64,000 nucleotides of DNA from Eleginops maclovinus (GCF_036324505.1 NC_086355.1:25788518-25852517); one strand, 5' to 3'; shown: positions 1 to 11,400, counted from the stretch's first letter. The notes: a model not told the origin generated them from the letters alone. A program made the numbers and translations.

Positions 1-943
1 GGAGGCATGAAATACTGCAATGCAACTGGCTACGAGTGATAACAGCGACTTGCAGCATATCTGCACAGAGCGTTTTCAGTGCTTTCTGTCAAACATGATG
101 ACATTGGCAACATTTTGAAGACCACATCCACATCCAGAAGGAAAAGCTGACCATTGGAGAATGTAAGGATGAACTCATGGTGGCCATTGGACAGTTCATG
201 GTTGATTGGTGAAGGCCACAGGGCACACACTGTTTCTAATGCTGATGCTGACAGAGACAAGACAAACTTACTCAGGGGGTTAATTCAAGAGTTTGAAATC
301 AGATATGACTCCCACAAGTCATGTGATCCTTTCTTAGTATTTGATCCTTCAACATGGCCTCAGGTAATGCAAGACCGCCACAGTTTTGGAAACACAACAG
401 TTAGCAGTATTCTCAGAAATATGAGGCCAACTCACAACTTGACAAAGACACCACTGTGATAGAATGGATGCGCTTAAAGCAGGCATGAAAATGCCTGGGA
501 GCCTCTTCTGTGTATGACTTGGTCCAAATAGTAAACACAAGTAACCCAGATGCTTACTCCAACATCATCAAGGTGGTTAAGCTGTCTCTTACACTGCCTT
601 TAAGCAGTGCAGCTTGTGAGAGGGGATTCTCACATCTCAACATAATAAAAACCAAGTACAGATCTCGTCTGTCACATGCTCGTCTCTCAGCCCTGATGCA
701 CATTCACCTGTCAAAACCGACCACAGAGCATTTGACCCAAAGCAAGCTGTTGACTTGTGGATGGAGGCAGCCGATCAGAGGCTCAACCAAGTACAGGGAG
801 GTGCATCTGCAGCATCTTCATCATCTACCATGCAGGACAGTGGGGGCGACACTGAGGAGGACAGTGGGGGCGACCCTGAGGAGGACAGTGAGGAAGACTG
901 CAGTTATAAAGACCATGCTACATATGGGGTGAGTACCAAATAG
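1..943 (+). pseudogene. hAT-family transposase C-terminal remnant
   Basis: Decayed 3' part of a transposase-like gene of the hAT superfamily (ZNF862/KIAA1586-like domesticated or mobile relatives). The recognisable piece is the C-terminal dimerisation domain around 580-715, with the diagnostic order LPLSSAACERGFS, then IKTKYRSRLS and ALMHIHLS. Reading shifts frame near 735: the tail from about 755 (WMEAADQRLNQVQ) is in another frame and ends in an acidic Ser/Gly/Asp/Glu stretch made of two near-identical 21-bp units, with a stop at about 941. Upstream sequence contains further stops and frame changes. The N-terminal part is off the left edge or lost. Function as a transposase is excluded by these lesions; the family assignment rests on the dimerisation motif only. 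Confidence 0.7.
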
Positions 944-1198
944 CATCTCCTGGTACTCATCTGAGTAACTCACTGAAAAAGTTATGTGCTCCCCTGCACA
1001 TAGGCACTGATACCAAACTTCATGGTTGGTGCTGGATTGGATCAACCAGAGGGACTGCGCTGCTGTGATTGGTTATTTAACTGTCAGTCCCCTGCTCCTA
1101 ACCCTAACCAATCACAGAACGTTGTTCCGGACCATGTAGCATAATTTATCAAACTCCACCCGGCCCTTCACATGTTGCGCGTGCATATCAGACTAAAG
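944..1198. other. flank between hAT remnant and hAT-type end
   Basis: Non-coding 255 bp, probably the 3' flank of the hAT remnant. No ORF or repeat that I recognise. Confidence 0.3.
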
Positions 1199-1499
1199 CA
1201 GTGGTTCTCAAACTGGGGGGCACGGCCTTGTAGTGGGGTGCGGAGGTACTACAGGGGTGGCGCGTGAAGCTTGGGAGGAAGTTGTAATAAAACATTGGTT
1301 GTGCTTTGTTATGATAAAAAAATGAATTTCATATTTATTATTGCTACATTTCAGTTATCTTGCACATTTTTTTACCAAATAGGTTTCTAACTTGCAATGT
1401 CATTATTTCCGCTCTCCTCACAAGAGAGACCTCTCTCTCTCTCGTGTGTGTGGGAGGCGGGGCTGTATGAGGGGCCCCTAGGGACATAATTCAGAAATA

Positions 1500-1647
1500 C
1501 CATTCACACACACATGTGAAACACTCTCACACACACAACTGAAACCAAAAGCTCTCATAAACACATGTGAACATCTTTCACACACACATATGAAATGGTC
1601 TCACACACACAACTGAAACACTCTGACACACACACATATGAGAAGCT

Positions 1648-1685
<38 letters not shown>

Positions 1686-1745
1686 AAACGCACTCACACA
1701 GACATATGAAATGGTCTCACACACCAGTGAAAAAAAAAATATATA
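1500..1745. repeat. degenerate CA-rich minisatellite
   Basis: Imperfect repeats built from CA runs alternating with tgaaac/tgaaat, ctctcac and aactgaaac motifs, for example acacatatgaaatggtctc at about 1585 and again at about 1702. This differs from a plain microsatellite because the interrupting words recur. Similar words in reverse orientation (ttgtgtgagag, tttcagttgaaac) appear just beyond the Tc1 insertion at about 3372-3400, so the tract was split by that element. It may be a subterminal repeat of the HECT/integrase element. Confidence 0.5.
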
Positions 1746-1751
1746 TATATA

Positions 1752-3351
1752 CAGTGGGGCAAAAAAGTATTTAGTCAGCCACCAATTGTGCAAGTTCTCC
1801 CATTTAAAAAGATGAGAGAGGCCTGTAATTTTTATCATAGGTACACTTCAACTATGAGAGACAGAATGAGAAAAACAAATCCAGGAAATCACATTGTAGG
1901 ATTTTTAATGAATTAATTGGTAAATTCCTCGGTAAAATAAGTATTTGGTCACCTACAAACAAGCAAGATTTCTGGCTCTCACAGACCTGTAACTTCTTCT
2001 TTAAGAGGCTCCTCTGTCCTCCACCCGTTACCTGTATTAATGGCACCTTTTTGAACTCGTTATCAGTATAAAAGACACCTGTCCACAACCTCAAACAGTC
2101 ATACTCCTAACTCCACTATGGCCAAGACCAAAGAGCTGTCAAAGGAGACCAGAGACTAAATTGTAGACCTGCACCAGGCTGGGAAAACTGAATCTGCAAT
2201 AGGTAAGCAGCTTGGTGTGAAGAAATCAACTGTGGGAGAAAAAGAAAATGGAAGACATACAAGACCACTGCTAATCTCCCTCGATCTGGGGCTCCACGCA
2301 AGATCTCACCCCGTGGGGTCAAAATGATCACAAGAACAGTGAGCAAAAATCCCAGAACCACACGGGGGGACCTAGTGAATGACCTGCAGAGAGCTGGGAC
2401 CAAAGTAACAGAGGCTACCATCAGTAACACACTACGCCGCCAGGGACTTAAATCCTGCAGTTCCAGACGTGTCCCCCTGCTTAAGCCAGTACATGTCCAG
2501 GCCCGTCTGAAGTTTGCTAGAGGGCATTTGGATGATCCAGAAGAGGATTGGGAGAATGTCATATGGTCAGATGAAACCAAATAGAACTTTTTGGTAAAAA
2601 CTCAACTCGTCGTGTTTGGAGGAGAAAGAATGCAGAGTTGCATCCAAAGAACACCATACCTACTGTGAAGCATGGGGGTGGAAACATCATGCTTTGGGGC
2701 GGTTTTTCTGCAAAGGGACCAGGACGACTGATCCGTGTAAAGGAAAGAATGAATGGGGCCATGTATCGTGAGATTTTGAGTGAAAACCTCCTTCCATCAG
2801 CAAGGGCACTGAAGATGAAGCGTGGCTGGGTCTTTCAGCATGACAATGATCCCAAACACACCGCCAGGGCAACGAAGGAGTGGCTTCGTAAGAAGCATTT
2901 CAAGGTCCTGGAGTGGCCTAGCCAGTCTCCAGATCTCAACCCCATAGAAAATCTTTGGAGGGAGTTGAAAGTCTGTGTTGCCCAGCGACAGCCCCAAAAC
3001 ATCACTGCTTTAGAGGAGATCTGCATGGAGGAATTGGCCAAAATACCAGCAACAGTGTGTGAAAACCTTGTGAAGACTTACAGAAAACGTTTGACCTCTG
3101 TCATTGCCAACAAAGGGTATATAACAAAGTATTGAGATGAACTTTTGTTATTGACCAAATACTTATTTTCCACAATAATTAGAAATAAATTCTTTAAAAA
3201 TCCTACAATGTGATTTCCTGGATTTCTTTTCCCCCATTCTGTCTCTCATAGTTGAGGTATACCTATGATAAAAATTACAGGCCTCTCTCATCTTTTTAAA
3301 TGGGAGAACTTGCACAATTGGTGGCTGACTAAATACTTTTTTGCCCCACTG
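1752..3351 (+). mobile_element. full-length Tc1/mariner element
   Basis: Long terminal inverted repeats of over 100 bp start with CAGTGGGGCAAAAAAGTA at 1752 and end with the complement at 3351. TA dinucleotides flank both sides (1750-1751 and 3352-3353), the expected Tc1 target duplication. Length is about 1.6 kb, normal for a complete element. The internal transposase is inactivated. The element sits in an AT run next to the CA-rich minisatellite and is younger than the sequence it interrupts. Confidence 0.92.
2118..3135 (+). pseudogene. Tc1 transposase, inactivated
   Basis: DD34E transposase that would cut and paste the surrounding element. It begins with MAKTKELSKETRD, the usual fish Tc1 start. 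Lesions: a stop just after RD (gactaaatt), a frame change in the helix-turn-helix region near 2236, and a stop at 2582 after SDETK with a frame change before the next segment. The 2638-3135 segment is open and holds [10 protein letters not shown] with the second catalytic Asp and [11 protein letters not shown] with the catalytic Glu. Length without lesions would be about 340 residues, as in intact relatives. Confidence 0.9.
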
Positions 3352-3491
3352 TATGTATTAATTTCAGTATGTTGTGTGAGAGGAATTTCAGTTGAAACGG
3401 AATGCGTTCCAGTTTAACAGGAAACGGTGGAGAAGAAACGTGCATTCCAAAATACAGGCGAAATACTATTCGTTGTAAGTTCACTACACCG

Positions 3492-6400
3492 ATGTCTTCT
3501 CAACAGCCTGCACGTAGCCTAACTGAGGCAGCGGCGTTGCTCAACAATATATTGGCCTCAGCGGAGACCATTAGAACGCTGTCAAGTGCAACCACAGTCG
3601 TGCAGCAACCGACCGTTCCAACTCCAGGTGAGGACACCGTTGACGGTCACCTATCATCGCTTTTCCCATCCCGCAGCGGTCAGCGGCCAGCTACAGCTGC
3701 TCTTAGGAGAGATTGTGCACCACGTTATCAAGCACAACATTGCTTTGGCACATGGACATCTGGCACGAGGAAAACAAGGTAATTATAAATATCCGGAGTT
3801 TGAAATGATCTTTATATATAGCATGAACACCGTTTCCACTGCTAACAGACTGTCATCCAATGTAATTATTCAATAGTCCGTTACATTATATTATAGAGTC
3901 TTTATAATCCGTTTTCACTTCAAAAACGAAAAAAACAAACATTTTGAGTGTTTTGGTTTGATGTCATTTTAATTGTTCAACTTTTGCTTGCGTATTGGAG
4001 ACAAAACTTAATAGTTAATAAAAGTGATATGTTAGATAACTTTACTGCCAGGAGAACCATGCTTAGCTCCAGAGTAAGTGGAAGTTAGCTAGTTAGTGTG
4101 CTAAATAAAGTTATATTATTTTAGTTCAGTGGCATTAATTAATAATTAGGAAACCTGTGCTGGTGACTCAGATGCACTTAATTTTTGGTTTAAAACGGGA
4201 AAAAAAACATTTGCTCGTTTTATCGTTTTTAATTAAGGGGAAAACTGATTATACTTTAGTACCCTGACTTACTGTTTTCTCATTATTGTTTTATTATAGC
4301 AGTGTGACTTAACTGTCTGCCTTCATGTAGTCGAATAGTAGACTTATAATGCATAATACATTCTTATTTCAGAGCTAGGGCACAGCAGCAAGGCCATTTC
4401 AATAAGGACGTGATACTACTCCCCAATCCATCATTGAATGTAGTGTAGTTTTCAAATTGCAATCATCATTTATAAAAACACATAAAGTTGAATTTGGCTC
4501 AAAATGTACAGGATTCAGTCACACACCTTACAGGAGCGAGAACCTGACAGACAGACAGACACTAACACAAGCATACTGTTACATCATATTGTTAAGCCCT
4601 TAGCCGTAAAGTATTTCTTGTTGTTGTAATATCCTACATCTTCTTTGTAGCCTCCAGCTTGTAATGTCTTGTGGCAATAAGTTGGTGTCCCCTAAGATCC
4701 AGGAGGGTCAGGAGCTGAATGGGGTGCTAATCCACAAGGTTTTTAAAACCAAAGCCCTGTATGTAAGACCATCAAGGACCCTTTTAGTAAGTTTACTTTT
4801 TAGTTTGTTTTACCACTTAATTAAATTAAGTATAATTACCTTTTGAAAATAAAATGTTTACTGTTACCTGCTTATAGCAATTTAAAGTTTATACTAAATT
4901 CAAATAGAGCAATTTAATTGAGAAGAGTGTGAACAAATGCTCTCTATTTTAATCGGTTAAGTAATTACTTGTTTTTTATTTAAGGTTATTTAATTTCAAA
5001 GTCTTACTTTTTCTGCTTTTGATATATCATTTTGGGTTTTCTTTCTTTCTCTTTCAAAGACTGACTCTCAGAGGAGGAAGGTGAACATTCTACCACTGAC
5101 AGATCAACTGCTAAGGACAGTGAGGAGGATTTTTGGGAAATCCTGCAAATCCCTGCAGCCATGAGCAGCCGTGTCACCACCAGGGCAGCCGCAAGATCAA
5201 TGAGAAATAATGATCCCTGTACTGGCAGTATTGATGGTGAAGGCAGTCCTGGCACTGGCACTGGTATTGACAATGATGATTATAATGATGACGCCACCAA
5301 CCACCCAGCTACCACTGCTGTTAAAAGGAGTAGATTAGTAGTGGAAGGAGTGGATGGCGGCCCTGGCACAAGCAGTCAAGATGGAGGCTGCCTTCCAAGG
5401 AGTGATGGCAACCATGGGTCTAGCGGCCATGATGACTACTCATCATATTTAGCACTTGTGTCAACTCTTCCTGACGACTCCTCAGATGACGAGGAATTAA
5501 ACAAGGCCATTATTGCCAGTATGGAGTGTCCAATGTGAGTAGCCCACACAGACTGCGAGCGTGAGAGATCAGGATAACTAATAAGGATGTCATCTGATAA
5601 TTGACCTTTAAATTATTGTGACGTACACATTGAGGATTATTTGGATGCTTGCAATGACGAAAAAAGGGTTATTCTAAAATGTGTAACTTTACTGTGTTTT
5701 TGATCATTTTTGTCTTTATAGTGCAGAAAAGGTCCCGAGTCAGGAGATACTGCTGGAACTCTCAAGCAAAATTATTAAAAACTATGACCCCAACTTGATG
5801 ATTTCTGTAAAGTTCTCGGATGACATGGGGAGAAATGAGGAAGGGATTGATTTAGGAGGGCCAAGGAGGAAATTCTTGAGGCTGCTGATGGAGACCATTG
5901 CCAGATCTCCCATGTTTGAGGGAAAAGAAAACAGCAAGAACTTTGCTCTTGACAGTACTGGTAATGTCTTGTTGTTTTTTTATTAATAATGGGAGCTATT
6001 TTAGTGTATGGTGATATTTACATGCAAACTGATCTACAATGTATTTAATAACACATAAAATCCATGATAATATGTAGCAATGAGTCTTTACTCATTTTTT
6101 CAATATTACATTTCCTTTTATGTGATTGTTTTGCAGCTCTAAGAGAGGACCGGTACTACAATGCTGGCAGAGCCATTGCAGTGAGTTTGGTGCATGGTGG
6201 TCCACCACCAAACTTCCTGTCACCAACATTGTTTTCGCTTCTTGTTGAAGGTTCAGCAAATCCATCTGTAGAAGACATAGCTGACCCAGAACTCCTTGAG
6301 AAAGTCAAAAAGGTCAGTTGGTAGTTAGTTTACGTCTTATATTCCATTAGAATTAGGTAACATTACAATGTTCTCTTGCTGTTTTACATTTTGAGAGGCA

Positions 6401-7717
6401 GTATCGGTCCTGCCCAGTCCATTACTGAATGCCCACTTTCCATGTGTTGTAGTTTGAGTTCCACCACAATCCAACAGACAAGCCAATTATAATTTCTATG
6501 TTTTCTGTCACATTGTAGCTATGTGGGAAAAAACCCTGAACCTCAATGAACTGTGAAGGGACCTTTTGGTATCATGTAATTATGCAGTCCTCTAGTGTCT
6601 GGGACTTTTACTAATAAGTTAGAAGCATAACAAGTAGCCCCCATAACAAGCCAACCTGCTGCTCCTTGTGATGCTAAGTATCTGAAAGTACCACGGTGGA
6701 GGAGCTTGAGGAGTCAAAGGCACCTCTACTTGAGTACCTGGCTAATGCAGGATGTCTAAGGCCTGTGCAGTCAATCAGGGGACAGGGAGCTGCTGGTACA
6801 GGACATAGTGATGTTTCAGGTTGTCCACAGGGTCCAAGGTCCAGTTCAAAGGTATTCAGTGTTGGTTATTTTGTCAGGTTAATCAGAATAGGAATCAGAA
6901 TTTGAATTATAAACCAACATGTTGTAGGATTAACTTCACTAAAACTAAAAACTATTATTTGTATATACAAGTAAGTCACAAATTGAAAATTCATAAGTGA
7001 ATTAGGAACCCTAATTAAATTATGCAAAATTAGTAAAATGTTTCCATGTACTTTACACAGATTCTGTGAAGGTCTGAAGACTCTTGGGGTTCTTGAAAAA
7101 ATTAGGAGACATCCTGACAGCTTTAAGCCCCTGTTTTGCTATGAGGCAAGTCTTCTCACTGCTGACCAGATGGACAATCTCTTCAGCATTCCACTCTCTC
7201 CAGAAGGGAGCAACAAGAAAACTGCAGAAGAAATGGTTGTAATCTTCTGGAGAGACTATCTCCAGGATGCAGAAGGTAATTGATAGTTTATACTACTCGT
7301 AAAATGATGCATCTATTTATATTTTTACTTTAAAAATAGTTTTTCATACAAAAATACATGCCATCATCAGCTAATGATAATAACTCAAGAGATGTTCAAT
7401 AAACATGTTAATTAGACCAACTACCACTTAAATTGTTTTTCTGTTTTTTTTGTATAGAAGAAGGAGGGCCATCCAAACTACAAAAAGTATTGGCCTTCGC
7501 AACAGGAGCCTCTGTGGTGCCACCCATCGGCTTTTCCCCAACACCTTCTGTGGAGTTCATTCACAAGGGAGAGGACGACTATGCCTCGACACCATTGTTC
7601 CCTATGGCCAACACATGTGTCAACTGCATCAGGTTGCCGCTACATGTGTCATATGAACTCTTTAAAGACAAGTTTGACTTTGCTTTAGGGAACACTCATG
7701 GGTTTGGCAGGTCATGA
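3492..7717 (+). pseudogene. HECT-domain E3 ligase of the G2E3-like repeated fish family
   Basis: Nine exons can be traced: 3492-3778, 4373-about 4445, about 4651-4786, 5060-5534, 5722-5960, 6137-6312, about 6676-6851, 7061-7275, 7458-7717. The N-terminal exon has LFPSRSGQ, then KDVILLPNP and a RPSRTLL segment. The HECT N-lobe starts at VKFSDDMGRNEEGIDLGGP (about 5805), followed by RYYNAGRAIAVSLVHGGPPP. The C-lobe ends with VPPIGFSP and ANTCVNCIRLPL, where TC marks the expected thioester cysteine. Function in the family: ubiquitin transfer to a substrate. Lesions: a frameshift in exon 7 near 6780 (the open frame changes before RELLVQD), an early stop or lost donor at the end of exon 2, and a lost acceptor at exon 7. 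An AATAAA lies at 8060. The neighbour is a convergent integrase gene. Confidence 0.8.
3779..4372. other. first intron of the HECT gene
   Basis: AT-rich non-coding 594 bp between exons 1 and 2. No insertion or ORF recognised. Confidence 0.4.
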
Positions 7718-7722
7718 ATATA

Positions 7723-7990
7723 CAGTGGTGGAAATAAGTTTTCAACGTGTCAACATTTCTTTCGTTAAATACTTTAATATTTTTCTGATGCAGCTATTCA
7801 TTTGAGATTTATACCACATATTGGAATTGACTCAATAAAAGTCAATAAGTAAAGCTACACAGGTAAAGACATGTACATGTGTTTAATACTTTTTCCTGTG
7901 TTATTTCACTTTGTTAAACACTTTTTATGGAATGGAATGTTACGTTTCCTTTACCTGTGTAGTTTTATTAAGTAATACCAATATCTGGTT
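7723..7990. mobile_element. Tc1/mariner-like MITE remnant
   Basis: Begins CAGTGGTGGAAATAAG directly after a TA at 7721-7722, a common start of non-autonomous Tc1/mariner elements in fish. An internal inverted pair, ctacacaggtaaag at 7854 and ctttacctgtgtag near 7950, supports a foldback element. The right boundary is unclear. It lies in the 3' untranslated region of the HECT gene. Confidence 0.5.
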
Positions 7991-8059
7991 CATATTTATT
8001 TCACATTTATTTCATTTAATTTATTTCATTTCATATTTAGTTCATAATATTGCTGTTGC

Positions 8060-8065
8060 AATAAA
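8060..8065 (+). terminator. poly(A) signal of the HECT gene
   Basis: AATAAA on the plus strand, about 340 bp after the HECT stop codon; the gap is mostly the MITE remnant. Confidence 0.5.
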
Positions 8066-8163
8066 GTTTGCAATCTTTAAAGTCTCAGTCTCTGCTTGTC
8101 TCGCAGTATGTCTTTTTGAGAAAAACACTTTGAACAAATGCTTCTTATAGTTTTGAAAAAATG

Positions 8164-8186
8164 TTTATTAGGTTATTAGGTTTATT
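8164..8186 (-). terminator. poly(A) signals of the integrase gene
   Basis: Two AATAAA hexamers on the minus strand (TTTATT at 8164-8169 and 8181-8186), 30-55 bp past the integrase stop. With the plus-strand signal at 8060 they show two convergent transcripts ending about 100 bp apart. Confidence 0.5.
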
Positions 8187-8217
8187 GTTGGGAAACAGCT
8201 TATTTACAAAGTAACTC

Positions 8218-9419
8218 CTATGTGGACTGAATATACTGCAAGAGTGAAGAAAATAAATGTATTCCATGGTTTCCATCATTTTCAAGTGGATTCACTTGTT
8301 GAAATATTGTTCTGTCTGGAATGATAACATTATTATTGGTTTGAAGTTCAGGTAATGGTCCTTCTTCATCAATACCATAATGGGTGTCAACATCAATAAT
8401 GTCATTTATAACCGGATGGATTCCTGCGCTGTTTATGACACCTGTATGCCACAGCTGTAGTGGTGTCTGCCCCCCTTGTGTGGAGAGGCCATGGTTGTTC
8501 CACTGGTTGATGAATTCTGTTACTGCCCTTTCAATTCTTGGTAAATAGACATAATGCAGACAAAAAAGATGAAGTTCATTCAATGAATCCAGTATACCCT
8601 GTTCCTCCATAAAGTTAAAATATTTGCAAAGTGTCTTGATACAACTCTATTGAGTTCTGCCCATAGTCTCTCAATCCTTTGGTTGTGTACTGAAACACCT
8701 GTAATAACGCTACGACTGTTCAACCCCCTTCTTTCCAACATAAAACGGGCAACATGTATATTTTCCATACCGTCACATCACATCTGACCCTTAAAGGCAA
8801 ACCAAAGTTTTCTACTGCTTCTATAAATAATGACAAGACACTTGAAGCTCTGTTGTTAGATAAGCACCGTAAGTATATAATAGTCCGGCTAAAGCCATCG
8901 ACACAGCCATGAAAGACCATCCGCCACCTAACCAGCTTGTGGTTGCCGTCAAAATGCCTGTTGGGAGATATACACTACCTTAAAGAAAGTATGTACTTAA
9001 AATGTGCACATCTGAACAGTTTACAAGTCAACTTACCATAATTGGTTGGGGACCTGAACACTGTAGACCCTTCGTCGTATAGCATGACGACGTCTAAATG
9101 ACCGCCCAATGGGATCAACTTGATGCAGGCTCTGTCTGACCCGCCAACGCTGAACTCTTAGGCCACGTGATCGCAGGCTTCCAATTACATATGCTTCACC
9201 TGCATTTTGAGCGCTCTGTAGTATATTTGTCACAATGCTGTCCAGATCTTGATTTGACAATACTGCATATCTTAATGGCTCAACTCCCAGAGTTTGCCTA
9301 TGTCTGTATAGGGTTCTTCGACTGATTCCAAAGCATGATGCAATTCCCTGCCATGTCATACCAATGGACACACAATGAGAAATCTGTTCAGCGGTTATGC
9401 TGCCGGGGACAGGGAGCAC
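8218..9419 (-). pseudogene. DDE integrase (animal/fungal integrase-core family), frameshifted
   Basis: Two exons. Exon 1 (about 9419-9037) encodes a helix-turn-helix region, FGISRRTLYRHRQTLGV, followed by an Arg-rich linker, and ends at PNQLW with the donor G|GTAAG. Exon 2 (8957-8218) carries HFDGNHKL with the first catalytic Asp and VDGFSRTIIYLRC. The second Asp lies just before a frameshift near 8770; [15 protein letters not shown] supplies the Glu. A second frameshift lies near 8609, after which LPRIERAV and STQGGQTPLQLW continue to a stop at 8218. Such genes resemble retroviral-type integrases and probably move DNA. No ATG precedes the open exon 1 (in-frame stop at 9441; the first usable codon is GTG), so the start is lost or in another exon. 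Confidence 0.75.
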
Positions 9420-9596
9420 GGAGTGTTCAGAACGTACACTCTACAAGGCTCGATGTGGACAATGCTCGTTTGACAGAAGTATTTTCGCATAAACAGCAGA
9501 AATCTGTCCAAGCAGCTGACCAAAAGGCATCCTATTCAGAGGGAGAAAGGCACAGCTTTCTGCCATAAATCAAAGCTCTGTTGCCCCAATTATGTG

Positions 9597-9790
9597 TAAA
9601 GTGGGAGAAGTACTAAAGGGTTGATTATATTTCACATCCTTAATCCAAATCTGTAAAGTAACTAAAGGTATTAAGTAATTGTAGTGGAGTAAAAATACAA
9701 AGTAATAAAACCTGAAATAGTCAAGCAAGTACAAAATTATCTCAAAATATTACTTAACTACAGTACTTTAGTAAATGTACTTAGTGACTG
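9597..9790. repeat. MITE-like AT-rich repeat
   Basis: Contains gtacttaagta-type words (acagtactttagtaaatgtac) and agtaattgtagtggagtaaaa, characteristic of an abundant fish hAT-like MITE family. Ends are not sharp. Confidence 0.4.
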
Positions 9791-10163
9791 CAGGTATGAT
9801 ATGTGTGCTAGCAGCCCAGAATCCACCATATACATAAGCAATTTTAATTCTGTTTACAATTTGTTTAGTTTTCCCCTGAACACATAACAAAAATAACAAG
9901 AAAATACCATTAATTTGACAGCTTTTATGTTCTATCCATAATGACACACAATGATAGTTGGATCTTTGTGTGTTGTTATTATTAGCAGAGAAAATGTAAT
10001 GTTTGTATAACTGCATACAATTAATCCTACCAATGTAGGTCGGAACCGGGTTCGGGGGGGGCTCCAAAATATTTCCATTACCCAAGGGAGGCCTGACTGT
10101 AAAAGTTTGAGAACCACTGGATTAACCGCCAATGTAGAGCAAGGCTGGCTGAAACTTTACACA

Positions 10164-10431
10164 ATGGACAAATTTGTGATAAAAAAAACAAACCTATAAA
10201 CATCAAGCGATGCTACAATTTCCACCGGTGCTACTTCCAGTTCCACCAGTGCCCAGTCAACTAACGTTAGTAACAACAGTAACGAGGGTAACGACAACCG
10301 CAGCAGCAAAGCTATACGGAAAAAGGGACGGTCTTATCAGGCTAGTTGGAAAATAAAATTCTTGTGGCTAGCTAATGATGCCACCAAAAACAAGGTATTG
10401 TGTGAGGTTTGCACTACAGCTAAAAACATAG
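10164..10431 (+). pseudogene. N-terminus of an hAT/zinc-finger-like gene
   Basis: An ATG at 10164 opens a reading frame (MDKFVIKK) with a stop after a few codons. A Ser/Thr/Asn-rich stretch follows, then RKKGRSYQASWKIKFLWL and VLCEVCTTAK, which resembles the BED-like N-terminus of ZNF862/KIAA1586-type hAT proteins (Cys-x2-Cys visible). It lies immediately outside the right hAT-type end at 10119. It cannot be the missing front of the 1-943 remnant on a simple insertion model, because on the plus strand it lies downstream of that remnant. Confidence 0.45.
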
Positions 10432-10515
10432 ATGCCGACATGGTGGAATGTTTTGGGCGCCATCATGCACAACGACATTCATAACATGTGCAATGCAATA
10501 GATGAACTGCTCGGG

Positions 10516-11400
10516 GTAAGAACAGCCAACAAAGCTTATATTTAGACCAAGTGACATTCCACATTAAGTCAATTTGAAAAATACGTCTTACGGTCAAATT
10601 TGTTTTAATACTTTCAGGGGTACTAACAGTAGTTTTTCCCAATTTCAAACGATTATTAGAAAGTAATGATGTTCAATGTCATCTTGTGACTTCATATCCT
10701 TTTATATAACGCTCTGGAGGCACAAAAGAAAATTGGAGTAACTTCTGTCCTCAGAACAATACTGTTTGTTCTTAAAATCTTGAAATCAACAAACCGTGGT
10801 CTCAAGATCAACACCCACAGGAAGAACTTCAGCTTCAGCAATCTGATGACTTTTTAAATAATAAATTCAATTTAAAAAGTGCAGCACCCCGTGCCCCCCC
10901 CCCCCACACACACACACACACACAGACACACACTCTCTCTCACAAGCCTGATTCCCTCTCAGTCATGATGAAGAGGGTGCTGCTCTTACTCTGATTAAAT
11001 AGGTGTCTTAACACTTGATCACATCAGGCTGAGCACAACGTCCCCCTCTTTTCATCGGCCCACAGCCTGTTACACCAGCTGGCTCGATATCAGACTCTGA
11101 TCCTCCCTGTTCTCCACCAGCTCTGACCTGCGCTCCTTTTAAGTGCATTTGTTGCAACTGCATAAAAACAAACAATGTGAGATGTCTTTGAGGTATTTCA
11201 TTTATAGGAATGCATTATAAAGATATAAATTATGACTATAATGGTATTATTACGTAGATTTTTTTAATACAAGGCTCTAAATGTCAGGATATCTGGGCCT
11301 CTGTTGCTTTGATTTGGACAATTTGTTTTATTAAACCTGTCTCTCACTATGCCCCATAGCTTAATGAGAGTGCATTACTTCATATTTTTTACATTTATAG
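10516..11400. other. non-coding stretch with C-run and CA/CT microsatellite
   Basis: Contains a poly-C/(CA)n/(CT)n tract at 10894-10942. Otherwise no repeat or gene recognised. If the short candidate exon ending at 10515 is real, this is an intron. Confidence 0.35.

Larger units (their letters stand above)
1199..10119. mobile_element. hAT-type terminal repeats enclosing a HECT/integrase cassette
   Basis: The sequence CAGTGGTTCTCAAACT begins at 1199 and its reverse complement ends at 10119, a 16-bp inverted pair of the Charlie-like hAT type. The flanking octamers are gactaaag (left) and gattaacc (right): 5 of 8 match and both carry the central TA favoured by hAT, so a decayed target duplication is possible but not proven. 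Inside are a Tc1 insertion, a HECT E3 ligase gene (+) and a DDE integrase gene (-), but no hAT transposase. Either the ends belong to a non-autonomous hAT into which another element inserted, or the pairing is coincidental between two hAT fragments. Confidence 0.4.

Noticed and set aside
1..10431. 1-943 and 10164-10431 as two halves of one hAT gene split by the cassette
   Set aside because: The C-terminal part lies upstream of the N-terminal part on the same strand, so a simple insertion cannot explain it.
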